From: an uncultured Erythrobacter sp.
GTDB lineage: Bacteria; Pseudomonadota; Alphaproteobacteria; Sphingomonadales; Sphingomonadaceae
Length of the DNA stretch: 64,000 bases
NCBI GenBank assembly: GCA_947499505.1
Contig: CANMOQ010000001.1
Location: 540,037-604,036 of the forward strand
Reading direction: 5' to 3'
Below are positions 19,240 to 28,083 of the stretch, piece after piece. The stretch's first letter is position 1; every line of letters begins with the position of its first letter. The notes below the pieces were generated by a model. The model saw only the letters and a list, made by a program, of their open reading frames with translations, was not told the DNA's origin and did no database searches. The position numbers were made by a program, and so were the translations under genes.

Positions 19240-20658
19240 CCGTCATATCCAAAGATAGAACAGTTGGTCTGCTAATCGGCAGCAGCTCGGTAGATCGTGG
19301 ACGTATGCTAACTCCTGAGCAGGCAGTGACGCTCTAGCAGCGCGTGATTGCGCTAGCTGTTGCGGGGCAGGACAGTGCCGGTCCGATTGTACAGAAGGAT
19401 GGTGTGGTTGCGCGGTCGCAAGAGCAGGCGCGGGAAATCGGCCGATGGCGCCTCAATCAAGGGCAGGAGAAGGCGCGGGCCGACATTCTTACAAGCAAGG
19501 ATCGGGTTCACTTGGTCCAGGGTGGGGCGGGCGTTGGTAAGTCAGCAGCGCTCGCCCAGTGGCGCGGCTCATCGAGCTTACCAATCGCATGGATGTGGGA
19601 CGGCTTGTTTTGGCTGGCGATGTCGAGCAGCTGCCGACAATTGAGGCTGGCAAACCGTTTGCCTAGTTTTAAGACAAAGATCTAAAAAATGCGGTGTCGC
19701 CGAAAATCCGCGCGCGCAAACCCGCAAATGAAGGCGCTTAACCGCGCTAGAAGGCGATAATATTGGTCAGGCATTCAAAGAACTGAAGCCCAGCATGATT
19801 GAGGTAGCGCCGGAAGATATTGTCCAAACCGCCGCTGGCATATGGGCCAATCTACCCTAGTAGGAGCGCGAAACCACTGTCTTGCTCACATCCGGACGAG
19901 CTATGCGCAGTGTGGGCAATATTGAAGCATAATGGGATTTGGCTGCGCGCGGAGAAATCGGAGCAAGGGGGCTGCGTTTTGATGTGCTCGACCGAGTAAC
20001 CATCAACAAGGAAGGCGCGCGTCAGCTCATGGGCTGCCAAGATAGGCGCTTTGTAGCATTTGAGATTAAGCTTCCAAGCCAAGGCTTTCGGCGCGGTGAG
20101 AGCGTTGGTGTAATTGATGTGAAGGACGGCAAAGTTGAGCTTCACATAGACGGAGATGAGCTGTGCAAGCTCGATGCGTCAAGCCTGCTGCGCAATCTCA
20201 AACATGACGCTGTGATGATCTTCGAGCGAAAGAGCATCCAACTGTAAGAAACGGACCACATCCACTGGACCACCAAAGATTAAAGCCGTTACTTCAAGAA
20301 GGGAGACCTTGCCCATGTTGAGCGGACTGACGGTCACAAGATCACCGCCAAAACGGGCGATGGCAGGCTGCACGAGATGAAGCGAGACGACCCAATGCTA
20401 GAGCGCTCGATCTTGTTTGTGCGATGAACATTCACTTAGAGCAGGGCATCACCATCAAGGATGGGATCATCATGATGTCCGAACGCGAGTGGGTGCTTAA
20501 CTTTGACGCTTCGCTCCTGGTCTCGGTTAACCGCATTGCTGAGCATGCGACGCTGATCACCGACAACCCGGAGCGCATTGAGCGTCAAATCACCGCTGAA
20601 TGCAGGCGAAAAGACAAGCGCACTTGAGGCCGTCAAGGGCTCTGAGAAGGTGGAAAAA
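19240..20658 (+). pseudogene. Decayed MobF/TraI-type relaxase-helicase
   Basis: Pieces of one conjugative relaxase-helicase appear in order across shifting frames. First comes LTPEQAVTL, stop, RVIALAVAGQ; then LNQGQEKARADILTSKDRVHLVQGGAGVGKSAAL (helicase Walker A). A deletion and frameshift follow, then LVLAGDVEQLPTIEAGKPF (the helicase GDxxQLxxVExG motif). Next are GARGLRFDVLDRVTINKEGARQ, LPSQGFRRGESVGVID, HIHWTTKD, KITAKTGDGR, MNIHLEQGITIKDGIIMMSERE and finally AGEKTSALEAVKGSEKVEK. Several stops interrupt it and the relaxase catalytic half is missing. This is a remnant of a plasmid or integrative conjugative element. Confidence 0.85.
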
Positions 20659-20940
20659 TGACTGATGGCCTACACGTCTAGCTGAAAAGTTAGGTCGAGA
20701 ATTGGCGACGGCCGTCCCTACCAAACAAACAAGGCGACCTCGTGCTCGAAGCGCAGTTCGGGCGTGATGACAGTCTTCGAAGAGGCATGGGCGAGCGCGA
20801 GTCCGAGGCCGACACGGAACACGATTTCTTTATTATAAGTTTGAGTAGTTTGCTTCGGATCTGAGCGCTCTGCAACACCCTTTTACTTTGCATCTACACT
20901 TTAGGTGCATAAAGACGGCTCAGGGGTAGTCGCAAAAATC

Positions 20941-23139
20941 ATGTCAGATTCGGTTAGCAATACTTCGGCGGATTCCGTCGATCCAGTCCTGGCGAGCTTT
21001 GTTTTGCTGGCGCAGTTTCTGGGCGTGCCTGCTGAACCGGCGCAGATCCATCACGATCGTGGGCAAGGCGATAACCCGTACAATTTCAATGATCTTATTC
21101 GGATCGCAAAGAAATTTGATCTGATTGCAAGGCGGAAAAGCTGCGGCGTCACTGAATTAGTGAAACAGCCATTGCCGGCTCTTGTTTCTTTGAATGATGG
21201 CAAAGCTGCCATTCTGCTCAAGATTGATGTGAACGCCGATACGGGCGATCGCTACATGATCTTACTGCCCGATGGCGAGCGCCCAGAGATTTGGGACGCT
21301 GACAAGATCGCCAGCGAATTCGATCTTTCTAGCGGCAAAGCTGACCTGTTGTTGATGACAAGCCGCGAGCGGATTGCGGGTGAGAAACGCGCCTTTGACA
21401 TCAGCTGGTTCATTCCCGCGCTGGTTAAGTATCGCAAAGCGCTGCGCGATGTATTGATCGGCAGTTTCTTCTTGCAATTGGTGGGGCTTGCATCGCCGAT
21501 CTTCTTCCAGCTCGTAATCGACAAAGTCCTAGTCAACCAGGCGATGACAACGCTGGAGGTGCTCGCAATAGGTCTTGCGACCGTGCTGGTGTTCGAGACC
21601 ATGCTGTCGGCGCTTAGGAACTGGCTGTTCGCGCACACTTCTAACAGGGTCGATGCAGAGCTTTCTGCGTCCTTGTTTAGGCATTTGGTCGCCCTGCCGC
21701 TGAGCTATTTTGAAGCTCGCCGGGTCGGCGACAGTGTGGCGCGCGTGCGTGAGCTTGAGAACATTCGCAACTTTCTGACCAGCAATGCAGTGACGGTGGT
21801 GATCGATCTGTTCTTCACGCTAGTCTTCTTTGCGGTGATGTATTTCTATTCGCCAATGCTGACGCTGATCGTCGCGCTGACCATCCCGCTCTATGTGCTC
21901 ATCTCTGTCTTTATCACGCCGCCATTGCGCGCCCGGCTTGATGAGAAGTTTAAGCGCGGCGCGGAAAACCAAGCCTTTCTGGTTGAGACTGTCACCGGCA
22001 TTGGAACCCTAAAATCGATGGCGGTTGAGCCGCGCATGCGCGATCGTTGGGAGAAGCAATTCGCGGGCTACATCCAGACCGGTTGGGACGTAACGGTCCT
22101 GTCCAATTGGGGCAGCCATCTCATCCAGCTGGTCAGCAAACTGACCACTGTCGCCATCTTGTTCTTTGGCGCGCAAGCCGTGATCGCGGGCGAGCTGACC
22201 GTGGGCTCGCTGGTCGCGTTTAACATGCTGGCGGGGCGCGTTGCGCAGCCGATCCTGCGACTGTCTCAGCTGTGGCAGGATTTTCAGCAGGTGCGCATTT
22301 CTGTCGATCGTTTGGGCGATATTCTCAATGCGCCTGCTGAGCCGGAACACAACCCCAACCGCGCAAGCCTCCCGCCCATCACGGGCCAAGTTGAATTCGA
22401 CAAAGTACGCTTCCGCTATCGCCCCGATGCGCCAGAGGCCTTGCGCGGAGTGAGCCTGGAAGTGGGCGCGGGCGAAATGCTGGGGATCGTTGGTCCGTCC
22501 GGCTCGGGCAAGTCTACCCTGACCAAACTCGTGCAGCGGCTCTATGTGCCAGAGCAGGGCCGCGTGCTGGTCGATGGCACCGATCTCGCATTGGTTGATC
22601 CGGCTTGGCTTAGGCGTCAGGTGGGCGTTGTTCTACAAGAGAACATCCTGTTCAATCGTACGGTTCGTGAGAACATCGCGCTCGCCAATCCCACCATCGC
22701 CATGGAGAAAGTGATTGCGGCAGCGGAGCTGGCCGGGGCCCATGAATTCATCCTCACTCTCCCGCACGGCTATGACACGATTATCGAAGAGCGCGGCAGC
22801 AACCTTTCTGGCGGTCAAAGGCAGAGACTTGCCATTGCCCGTGCGCTGATCACCGATCCGCGTATCCTAATCCTGGACGAGGCCACCAGTGCGCTCGATG
22901 CCGAAAGCGAAGAAATCATTCAGAACAACCTCGCCAGGATCGCCGAGGGGCGCACGGTAATGATCATCGCTCACCGTCTGTCGGCTGTGCGCCCATGTGA
23001 CCGGATTATCACTGTCGAAGCAGGCGAGATCACGGAAGCCGGCAGCCATGAAGAACTGATCGCTGCTGGCGGCCGCTATGCGCAATTACATGCCAAGCAG
23101 ACAGGCATGGGCGGCGCTGCATTGGCGGACCCGGTATGA
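20941..23139 (+). CDS. Type I secretion ABC transporter (HlyB-like)
   Basis: A 732-residue inner-membrane ABC exporter very like HlyB. Residues ~15-140 form the peptidase-like domain: FVLLAQFLGVPAEPAQIHH lacks the C39 catalytic Cys, so this is a docking, non-cleaving domain. Residues ~155-440 are the transmembrane part (FDISWFIPALVKYRK, FFQLVIDKVLV, YFEARRVGDSVARVRELENIRNFLT). The nucleotide-binding domain has GPSGSGKST (518-526), LSGGQRQR (from 622), ILILDEATSALD (Asp646-Glu647) and the H-loop IIAHRLS. The start at ATG 20941 is preferred over GTG 20905. It overlaps the next gene by ATGA. No RTX-type substrate is visible nearby, so the cargo is unknown. Confidence 0.93.
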   Translation: MSDSVSNTSADSVDPVLASFVLLAQFLGVPAEPAQIHHDRGQGDNPYNFNDLIRIAKKFDLIARRKSCGVTELVKQPLPALVSLNDGKAAILLKIDVNADTGDRYMILLPDGERPEIWDADKIASEFDLSSGKADLLLMTSRERIAGEKRAFDISWFIPALVKYRKALRDVLIGSFFLQLVGLASPIFFQLVIDKVLVNQAMTTLEVLAIGLATVLVFETMLSALRNWLFAHTSNRVDAELSASLFRHLVALPLSYFEARRVGDSVARVRELENIRNFLTSNAVTVVIDLFFTLVFFAVMYFYSPMLTLIVALTIPLYVLISVFITPPLRARLDEKFKRGAENQAFLVETVTGIGTLKSMAVEPRMRDRWEKQFAGYIQTGWDVTVLSNWGSHLIQLVSKLTTVAILFFGAQAVIAGELTVGSLVAFNMLAGRVAQPILRLSQLWQDFQQVRISVDRLGDILNAPAEPEHNPNRASLPPITGQVEFDKVRFRYRPDAPEALRGVSLEVGAGEMLGIVGPSGSGKSTLTKLVQRLYVPEQGRVLVDGTDLALVDPAWLRRQVGVVLQENILFNRTVRENIALANPTIAMEKVIAAAELAGAHEFILTLPHGYDTIIEERGSNLSGGQRQRLAIARALITDPRILILDEATSALDAESEEIIQNNLARIAEGRTVMIIAHRLSAVRPCDRIITVEAGEITEAGSHEELIAAGGRYAQLHAKQTGMGGAALADPV

Positions 23140-24635
23140 GCTGGTTTAGCGATAAGTTCCCGACATTGGCCAAGCACGCGGGCGTTCTGCGTGAAAGCTG
23201 GGGCGCGCAAACCGAGGCGGACAAGGTCTTCAAACCCAAGGAAGAGCATGAGTTTCTTCCCGCTGCGCTTGAGATTATGGAGAAGCCAGCGAGCCCCGGT
23301 CTCAGATGGTTGATGCTGCTCACCTGCACGCTGTTCGTGATTGCACTGATCTGGGCGATCTTTGGCCGGATCGATGTGGTTGCGACCGCCGCTGGAAAGA
23401 CGGTGCCCGGCGGCAATGTGAAGATCGTCCAGCCTATCGAGATCGGCGCAGTGCGCGCGATCCATGTGCGCAATGGCCAGTTTGTGAAGGCGGGCGATCT
23501 GCTCATTGAGCTCGACCCGACGCTTGCGAGTGCAGATGAGGCGCAGAGTGAGCAATCGCTCATGTCTGCGCGGATCATTCAGGCGCGCAATGATGCCTTG
23601 CTCGCCCACCTAGCCGGGCGTCCTGCACGTTTTGTAGCGCCTCAGGGAACGTCGCCAGACACGATCCGCACAGAGCAAGCCTTCGTTCGCAACGCCGTGG
23701 CGCAGTTTGAGGCTCAGCGCAGCGCTCTGTCTCAGCAGCGCGCAGAAAGCGAGGCAGAGCTGGCCGGGGCCAATGCCGAGATCGCGAAGCTCGAAGAAGC
23801 GCTGCCATACATCACCCAGCAGCTCGAAGCGCGCGCAGAGCTCGCAGAAAAGGGCTTCTTCTCTAAGCTGCGGCTGCTCGAATATGAGCAGCTTCGCGCC
23901 GAGCATTTGCGCAATATCGAGGTGCAACAGGCCAGCAAAATGCGCGCTGAGGCCTCCATCGGCAGGCTGGAGGCGGAGATGCGCAATTTGCGCGCCAGCT
24001 TTGGCAAGACAGCCGTCACGGACCTGGCCGAGGCAAACGACCGCGCGACCATGGCGGGCGAAGAGCTGCGCAAGGCAGAGCGTCGCCGCCGCTATCAGGA
24101 GCTTCGCGCTCCGGTCGATGGGGTGATCCAACAGCTCGCGGTGAGCACAGTGGGCGGCGTTGTCCAACCCGCTCAGCTGCTGATGGTGGTGGTGCCGTGC
24201 ACCTCAGGCGATGCGAGCAATGCGAACAATTGCAACAGCGGGATTACGGTCGAGGCCTTTGTCCAGAATAAAGACATTGGCTTCATCCACGACGGGCAGC
24301 GCGTTGCAGTAAAACTCGAAGCGTTCAATTTCACTGACTTCGGCCTGCTAGAAGGCACCGTTACCAATATAAGCCGCGATGCAATTGATCAGAGTCAGCA
24401 GCCAGCAGGCAGCACACGCGATGCCAATGGCCGTCCGGTTCAGCCCGGCCTGGTCTATGCCGCGCGCATTGAGCTTGCCTGTGAGCTCGACAATCCAAAG
24501 CGCCATGCACTGTGCGACCGGGTCCAGCCCGGCATGTCTGTTCAGGCCGAAATAAAGACTGGCAAACGCCGCATCATCCAGTATTTGCTCTCACCAATTA
24601 GCAAGGCTTTAGATGAGGCTGGCCGCGAACGTTGA
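23136..24635 (+). CDS. HlyD-type membrane fusion protein of type I secretion
   Basis: A 499-residue periplasmic adaptor linking the ABC exporter to an outer-membrane TolC-like channel. A cytosolic N-tail of ~55 residues precedes one membrane helix (LRWLMLLTCTLFVIALIWAIFG). A lipoyl-like half follows (GKTVPGGNVKIVQPIEIGAVRAIHVRNGQFVKAGDLLIELDPT). Then come a long coiled coil (~130-310, rich in Ala/Glu/Arg), the second lipoyl half (LRAPVDGVIQQLAVSTVGGVVQPAQ) and the C-terminal beta domain with VQPGMSVQAEIKTGKRRIIQYLLSPI, the HlyD-family ending. It starts inside the stop of the exporter gene. No outer-membrane channel is in the window. Confidence 0.93.
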   Translation: MSWFSDKFPTLAKHAGVLRESWGAQTEADKVFKPKEEHEFLPAALEIMEKPASPGLRWLMLLTCTLFVIALIWAIFGRIDVVATAAGKTVPGGNVKIVQPIEIGAVRAIHVRNGQFVKAGDLLIELDPTLASADEAQSEQSLMSARIIQARNDALLAHLAGRPARFVAPQGTSPDTIRTEQAFVRNAVAQFEAQRSALSQQRAESEAELAGANAEIAKLEEALPYITQQLEARAELAEKGFFSKLRLLEYEQLRAEHLRNIEVQQASKMRAEASIGRLEAEMRNLRASFGKTAVTDLAEANDRATMAGEELRKAERRRRYQELRAPVDGVIQQLAVSTVGGVVQPAQLLMVVVPCTSGDASNANNCNSGITVEAFVQNKDIGFIHDGQRVAVKLEAFNFTDFGLLEGTVTNISRDAIDQSQQPAGSTRDANGRPVQPGLVYAARIELACELDNPKRHALCDRVQPGMSVQAEIKTGKRRIIQYLLSPISKALDEAGRER

Positions 24636-24912
24636 GCGTCGATTGTTAATATTGGTAAATAGTCCAATAAACTCCCAAGAAAAGTAGGGTTGCTCGTCGT
24701 AGTTGCGATTCTGACTGTTGACGCGAATCTTCTTTTTTTGTTCCTGTCTGTACAGGGAAATGGGGGGAATCTGAGCAGCGCAAGTTGTGCTCGCTAAAGC
24801 GCGAAGTCCTTGGACGAGGCTGCGCGCTAAAACATAGCTCTCTGTTTCAGTTGATTTGTAATGCTGCTGGCGGCGGATGCGCGTGCTCGGCGGTTTGTGT
24901 CAGGGACTCGCT
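24636..24912. other. Intergenic region upstream of the peptide-metallopeptidase operon
   Basis: About 280 bases with no convincing gene. A TTGACG at 24717, followed after 17 bases by TTCCTG, is a weak promoter candidate for the downstream trio. The long T run at about 24730-24736 has no clear stem before it, so I do not call a terminator. Confidence 0.3.
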
Positions 24913-25062
24913 ATGTCAACTAAGGGAAAATCTGCCACGGGCGGTAAGGCCAATGGATCGGCTAAGGCTGCTGGCACCGCGAACTTGGATTGCCAGGTCG
25001 AAGGCATTTACGAACCCATAAATGCCAACGTAACGCTAAGGGTGGCGCCGGTATGCTTCTGA
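24913..25062 (+). CDS. 49-residue Lys/Gly/Ala-rich peptide with two cysteines
   Basis: A short gene with a good ribosome binding site: AGGGA sits six bases before ATG 24913. The first ~24 residues are Lys, Gly, Ala, Ser and Asn only, so flexible and basic. The rest (DCQVEGIYEPINANVTLRVAPVCF) carries cysteines 27 and 48, with a beta-strand-like end. No signal peptide, Gly-Gly leader or membrane helix is visible. Its stop overlaps the start of the next gene, placing it first in a three-gene overlapping operon downstream of the HlyB/HlyD pair. It could be a secreted peptide or a small partner protein. Function is unknown. Confidence 0.5.
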   Translation: MSTKGKSATGGKANGSAKAAGTANLDCQVEGIYEPINANVTLRVAPVCF

Positions 25063-25550
25063 AGATCAAACGAGTTTTATCGGTTGTGGTGATCTTATAT
25101 TTAGTCATCATACTGATTGGCGCCTACCTGATCAGAGGCAGCGGTTTTGTCGCGCATCTCACCTTACCGATAACCGCCCCGCAATTAGTTTGGGCCGTGA
25201 CGGACCATTCGGACCTGGATGCTTCTGGATGGAGTGGAGAGGGGTATTGCCAGCTTCGCACTAACCATGAGATCGGAGATCACGTCATAGACAAACCACT
25301 TTTGAGGGGGTCTCACCCTCAGGAACTCCCATTCTACTATCACTCTGCTGGATATTCGATGCCTAGTGGTGGTCCATTTTTTCGTCGAAACTTCTTGCTC
25401 CTCGAGGGGCGCATATGCGCCCTGGATCTAAGTTCCTCAATTCCAAAGGTTGGAGGCTGTTTGACGGCGTTCAAGAAGTCGAGCGAGTTGATATTCTGTA
25501 ATTCAAACGGATACTGCGCGGAGCCTATTCGCATCAAGGAGCAGGAATGA
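25053..25550 (+). CDS. Membrane-anchored hypothetical protein
   Basis: A 165-residue protein with one N-terminal membrane helix (VLSVVVILYLVIILIGAYLI, residues ~8-27) after a short basic start, so probably a periplasmic domain tethered to the inner membrane. The outer part contains five cysteines and no motif I recognise. ATG 25053 overlaps the preceding peptide gene by ten bases, and the stop shares ATGA with the following metallopeptidase-like gene. Such coupling to a putative toxin-like enzyme would fit an immunity or processing partner, but that is conjecture. Confidence 0.6.
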   Translation: MLLKIKRVLSVVVILYLVIILIGAYLIRGSGFVAHLTLPITAPQLVWAVTDHSDLDASGWSGEGYCQLRTNHEIGDHVIDKPLLRGSHPQELPFYYHSAGYSMPSGGPFFRRNFLLLEGRICALDLSSSIPKVGGCLTAFKKSSELIFCNSNGYCAEPIRIKEQE

Positions 25551-26230
25551 CAGATATCTCACTAGAGCAACTGCTGGAAAATATCTTCATTTTTGGCGAG
25601 GGTACAGCAGATCAGTTTCCGAATGCGCAGGCACAGTTTTCGTCGCTATCGGCTATGGATCCAGCTGAAGAAGCGCAATTAATTCAGTGGCTCACGATCC
25701 TATATGCGAGTGCGACGATGCGTGCAGTATGGGCACGCCTTTTAGCGAATGAAGGCAAGATTTTCTTTGGCAAAGTTGACTTCAGTTCCGATCCCGCACT
25801 CAGCGAAGGCGGCGGTGCGTTTGGGAGTGGACGCTTCATCGGGATTGATTTCGATGAAATCAGTCAAGCACGTTGGTTCAATGGTGTTGGCGAGGTAGTT
25901 CAAGGCAAACCGGAAATACTTTTGGCCCATGAGTTTGGGCATTTGGAAGACCCAATCAATGGACTGGACGCGATGGGTCTAGAGGCACTTCTGGGTATTG
26001 ACCCAGATGCAATTCTTAATGGTGAGGAATCTTATGGCCCTGACCAAGATTTTGACGGGCCAGCAGTTCGTCTGCAAAATCGCGTTGCTCAAGAGCTTGA
26101 TCGCGGTGTAGCAGAAGAGAGAAGAAGCTATGCAATTACCTGGGCAGGGTCAGACTCATTTTTTAGTTTTTTCATCGCGACTAGGTTAGAACGGAGCCTT
26201 GGACATGCGCGACGACCGCCCGGTCGATAG
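25547..26230 (+). CDS. HEFGH zinc-metallopeptidase-like protein (M91/toxin-like)
   Basis: A 227-residue soluble protein without a signal peptide. Residues 126-136 read LLAHEFGHLED, a HExxH zinc motif (His128, Glu129, His132). About 40 residues later AVRLQNRVAQELDRG, then EERRSY, resembles the second conserved block of M91/NleD-like and Tox-MPTase effectors (AVxxEN then R.xY). The usual Glu of EN is Gln here. The N-terminal 65 residues are helical. The last ~25 residues are Arg-rich and may be altered. It ends the overlapping trio behind the type I exporter genes. A secreted or toxic protease is the best guess; the target is unknown. Confidence 0.62.
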   Translation: MTDISLEQLLENIFIFGEGTADQFPNAQAQFSSLSAMDPAEEAQLIQWLTILYASATMRAVWARLLANEGKIFFGKVDFSSDPALSEGGGAFGSGRFIGIDFDEISQARWFNGVGEVVQGKPEILLAHEFGHLEDPINGLDAMGLEALLGIDPDAILNGEESYGPDQDFDGPAVRLQNRVAQELDRGVAEERRSYAITWAGSDSFFSFFIATRLERSLGHARRPPGR

Positions 26231-26595
26231 AATCGACCGGATGAGAGTTCGGAGGTTACGACGCCTCACTCATTGGGACTGACCAACGAGCTCCTTCAGA
26301 TGTGCCCTCGAGCTAAGACTAAGAATTAGCAAGGGATCCGAGTTACCTTTCCAGTGTTGATGATTGTGAAGGCTATTGGGTGTTCACATAGCTGGGCGGA
26401 GAGCTGGTGACGCTCGATCTCCGACAAGAGAGCTGCGAATGATTCGAAGGGGAAACGCCGATGTCAGCTTGTGTGCAGTTATGTACAGGCAGAATTGGTG
26501 GAGCCTATAGGGAACCTAGTTCGAGTTTCTAGGCTCCGGTGTTAGGTAAAACCACTCTGGGTAACCAGTAAATTACTGAGCATATAGAGGAAATT
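26231..26595. other. Interval without a recognisable gene
   Basis: About 365 bases between the metallopeptidase-like gene and tRNA-Lys. Frames are short and interrupted. I recognise no protein fragment, RNA or repeat. As the DNA next to the 3' end of a tRNA gene it is the place to look for an attachment site, but I could not find a matching distal copy by eye. Confidence 0.4.
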
Positions 26596-26671
<76 letters not shown>

Positions 26672-26770
26672 ATCGGGCGGCTTCGGTCATTATCGATGCT
26701 GCCAATTTGCCGAGGTTGAGGCCCTTGGTTGGGCCATGTCGAATCGACGAAGGCGCTGCGTATAGCGCGC

Positions 26771-27145
26771 TTATCTGCGAATGGAAGGAGTTTTGGGACC
26801 TTCAGCCAATTGCAAAAGCTTGCGTTTCGCCTTTTCGGTGAGTTCGATTCGCGATTCAAACTCATCGTGGAGTGCTGAGATGATTGTAATCATCCCATCG
26901 TCTTGAAGACGCGAAATCAGATTTAAGGCTGCGGTTTGGGTGAGGCCTGCGACGCGGTGGACTTGGCGCAGACTGGTGGATTGTCCAGCGCACTCACGGC
27001 TGTAGACACCGCCCAAAAGTGCCGCGACGGCAGCGACCTCTAGCGCGCTGTCCGCGCTAGCCAGGCTAATATCTGATGCTGCTTCGCCCGAGCGGTGCCG
27101 AAATGGGAGCGCGCGTGCGAAGCGATCGCGCATGCGCATTCGCAT
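26771..27145 (-). CDS. MarR-like winged-helix protein
   Basis: A 124-residue protein. Residues ~35-105 look like a winged helix: VAAVAALLGGVYSREC, then STSLRQVHRVAGLTQTAALNLISRLQDDGMITII (recognition region), then a wing with SRIELTEKAKRKL. The N-terminus is Arg/Met-rich. A strong ribosome binding site AAGGAG lies six bases before ATG 27145, so this start is firm. It is short for MarR, lacking the full dimerisation helices. It diverges from the LuxR-type gene, with a long inverted repeat between them. Confidence 0.72.
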   Translation of the reverse strand: MRMRMRDRFARALPFRHRSGEAASDISLASADSALEVAAVAALLGGVYSRECAGQSTSLRQVHRVAGLTQTAALNLISRLQDDGMITIISALHDEFESRIELTEKAKRKLLQLAEGPKTPSIRR

Positions 27146-27179
27146 AGCGAACTCCTTAAATTAAAAACCCACGATGCCC

Positions 27180-27214
27180 CTTGATTGGCCCGCGCCGCAC
27201 GCAGGCCAATCAGG
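27180..27214. promoter_or_regulatory. 11-bp inverted repeat between divergent regulators
   Basis: CTTGATTGGCC (27180-27190) pairs with GGCCAATCAGG (27204-27214) with one G-T pair and a 13-base loop. It lies in the leader of the MarR-like gene, about 25 bases before its ribosome binding site. On the minus strand it is followed by a T-rich stretch (GGGTTTTTAA). It may be an operator or a transcription attenuator for that gene. Confidence 0.4.
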
Positions 27215-27350
27215 AGGGCTTTGGATGCAAACCTATCTGCGTGGGAGGTTCGGCTTGGTGCGACCCGAGGGCCGAAGCGCAGATGCTTACCGTTTTGCTT
27301 TAGGGTTAATGATCACAAGGCATAAGTCGCCTAGTTAGGGGACATGTGAT

Positions 27351-28076
27351 ATGGTGGACCAAGAGATGCAAAAATATTTTGGCCAGATTGAGCGGCTTGA
27401 CGACCTTCGGGATGTCAATCGCTACATTTGCGCGGTGTGTGATGAGCAGGGGGCTATCCGGACCAGCTATCACTTTTCGCCGATCTTTGATGCGCCCAAT
27501 TCAATACGCACAGATGTCTACGCCAATGGCTATAGCGAGGCATGGCTGGAGCTTTACGACAAAGAGGATTTCCGGCGGTCTGATCCCATTCCGGCGCGCA
27601 CGATGAAGCACGGCGCATTGCTAACGTGGAGCGATGCGATGGCGATGGGGCCAAACACCCCCGACAATGAGGCTTACTTTGCAGCGATGCGCGAGCATGG
27701 CCTTGAGCATGGGTTTGGCCTGCCATTGTACGGTCCGCGTGGCCGAAACTCTTATGCATCGTTCGACTTTGGTAAACCGGTGGAGGAAGTCGACAGCGTG
27801 GCTTTGGGCATAGTGCGAGGGGCCTCGCAGGCGGCGCATCAGCGGATTTGTGTGCTGCTGGATGCCACCCGTAACACGCCAGAGCTATCGGTGCGTGAGC
27901 GCGAGGTTCTGGAATGGGTGGCGCGCGGAAAATCCACGAGCTCAATCGCTGCAATTCTGGAACTCTCGCCGGAAACGGTGAAGACATATGCAAAGCGGAT
28001 TTACGAAAAGCTGGGCGTGTCTGACAGGGTCGGTGCAACGGTCAAAGCGTTGAAACTCGGCCTGATCAAAATCTAG
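27351..28076 (+). CDS. LuxR-family regulator with autoinducer-binding domain (no LuxI nearby)
   Basis: A 241-residue two-domain regulator. Residues ~15-165 form the acyl-homoserine-lactone-binding-type domain. Trp65, Tyr69, Asp78, Pro79 and Trp93 sit in the order W..Y........DP....W that contacts the ligand in TraR/LuxR proteins. Residues ~178-241 are the LuxR HTH (LSVREREVLEWVARGKSTSSIAAILELSPETVKTYAKRIYEKLGVSDRVGA). No luxI-like synthase occurs in the window, so it may be a LuxR solo. I see no clear 20-bp lux box upstream. It converges on rodA with a 7-base gap. Confidence 0.9.
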   Translation: MVDQEMQKYFGQIERLDDLRDVNRYICAVCDEQGAIRTSYHFSPIFDAPNSIRTDVYANGYSEAWLELYDKEDFRRSDPIPARTMKHGALLTWSDAMAMGPNTPDNEAYFAAMREHGLEHGFGLPLYGPRGRNSYASFDFGKPVEEVDSVALGIVRGASQAAHQRICVLLDATRNTPELSVREREVLEWVARGKSTSSIAAILELSPETVKTYAKRIYEKLGVSDRVGATVKALKLGLIKI

Positions 28077-28083
28077 TTGAAGC

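Noticed and set aside
20941..24635. HlyB/HlyD pair as exporter of the giant adhesin
   Set aside because: The adhesin has a Sec-type signal and a C-terminal autotransporter barrel, so it uses the BAM/type V route.
24785..25021. 78-residue frame overlapping the 49-residue peptide gene
   Set aside because: No ribosome binding site and erratic composition; the alternative frame has a strong site and fits the overlapping operon.
27146..27350. lux box upstream of the LuxR-type gene
   Set aside because: No 18-20 bp palindrome of the ACCTGT...ACAGGT type is present; the only strong inverted repeat has a different sequence and a long loop.
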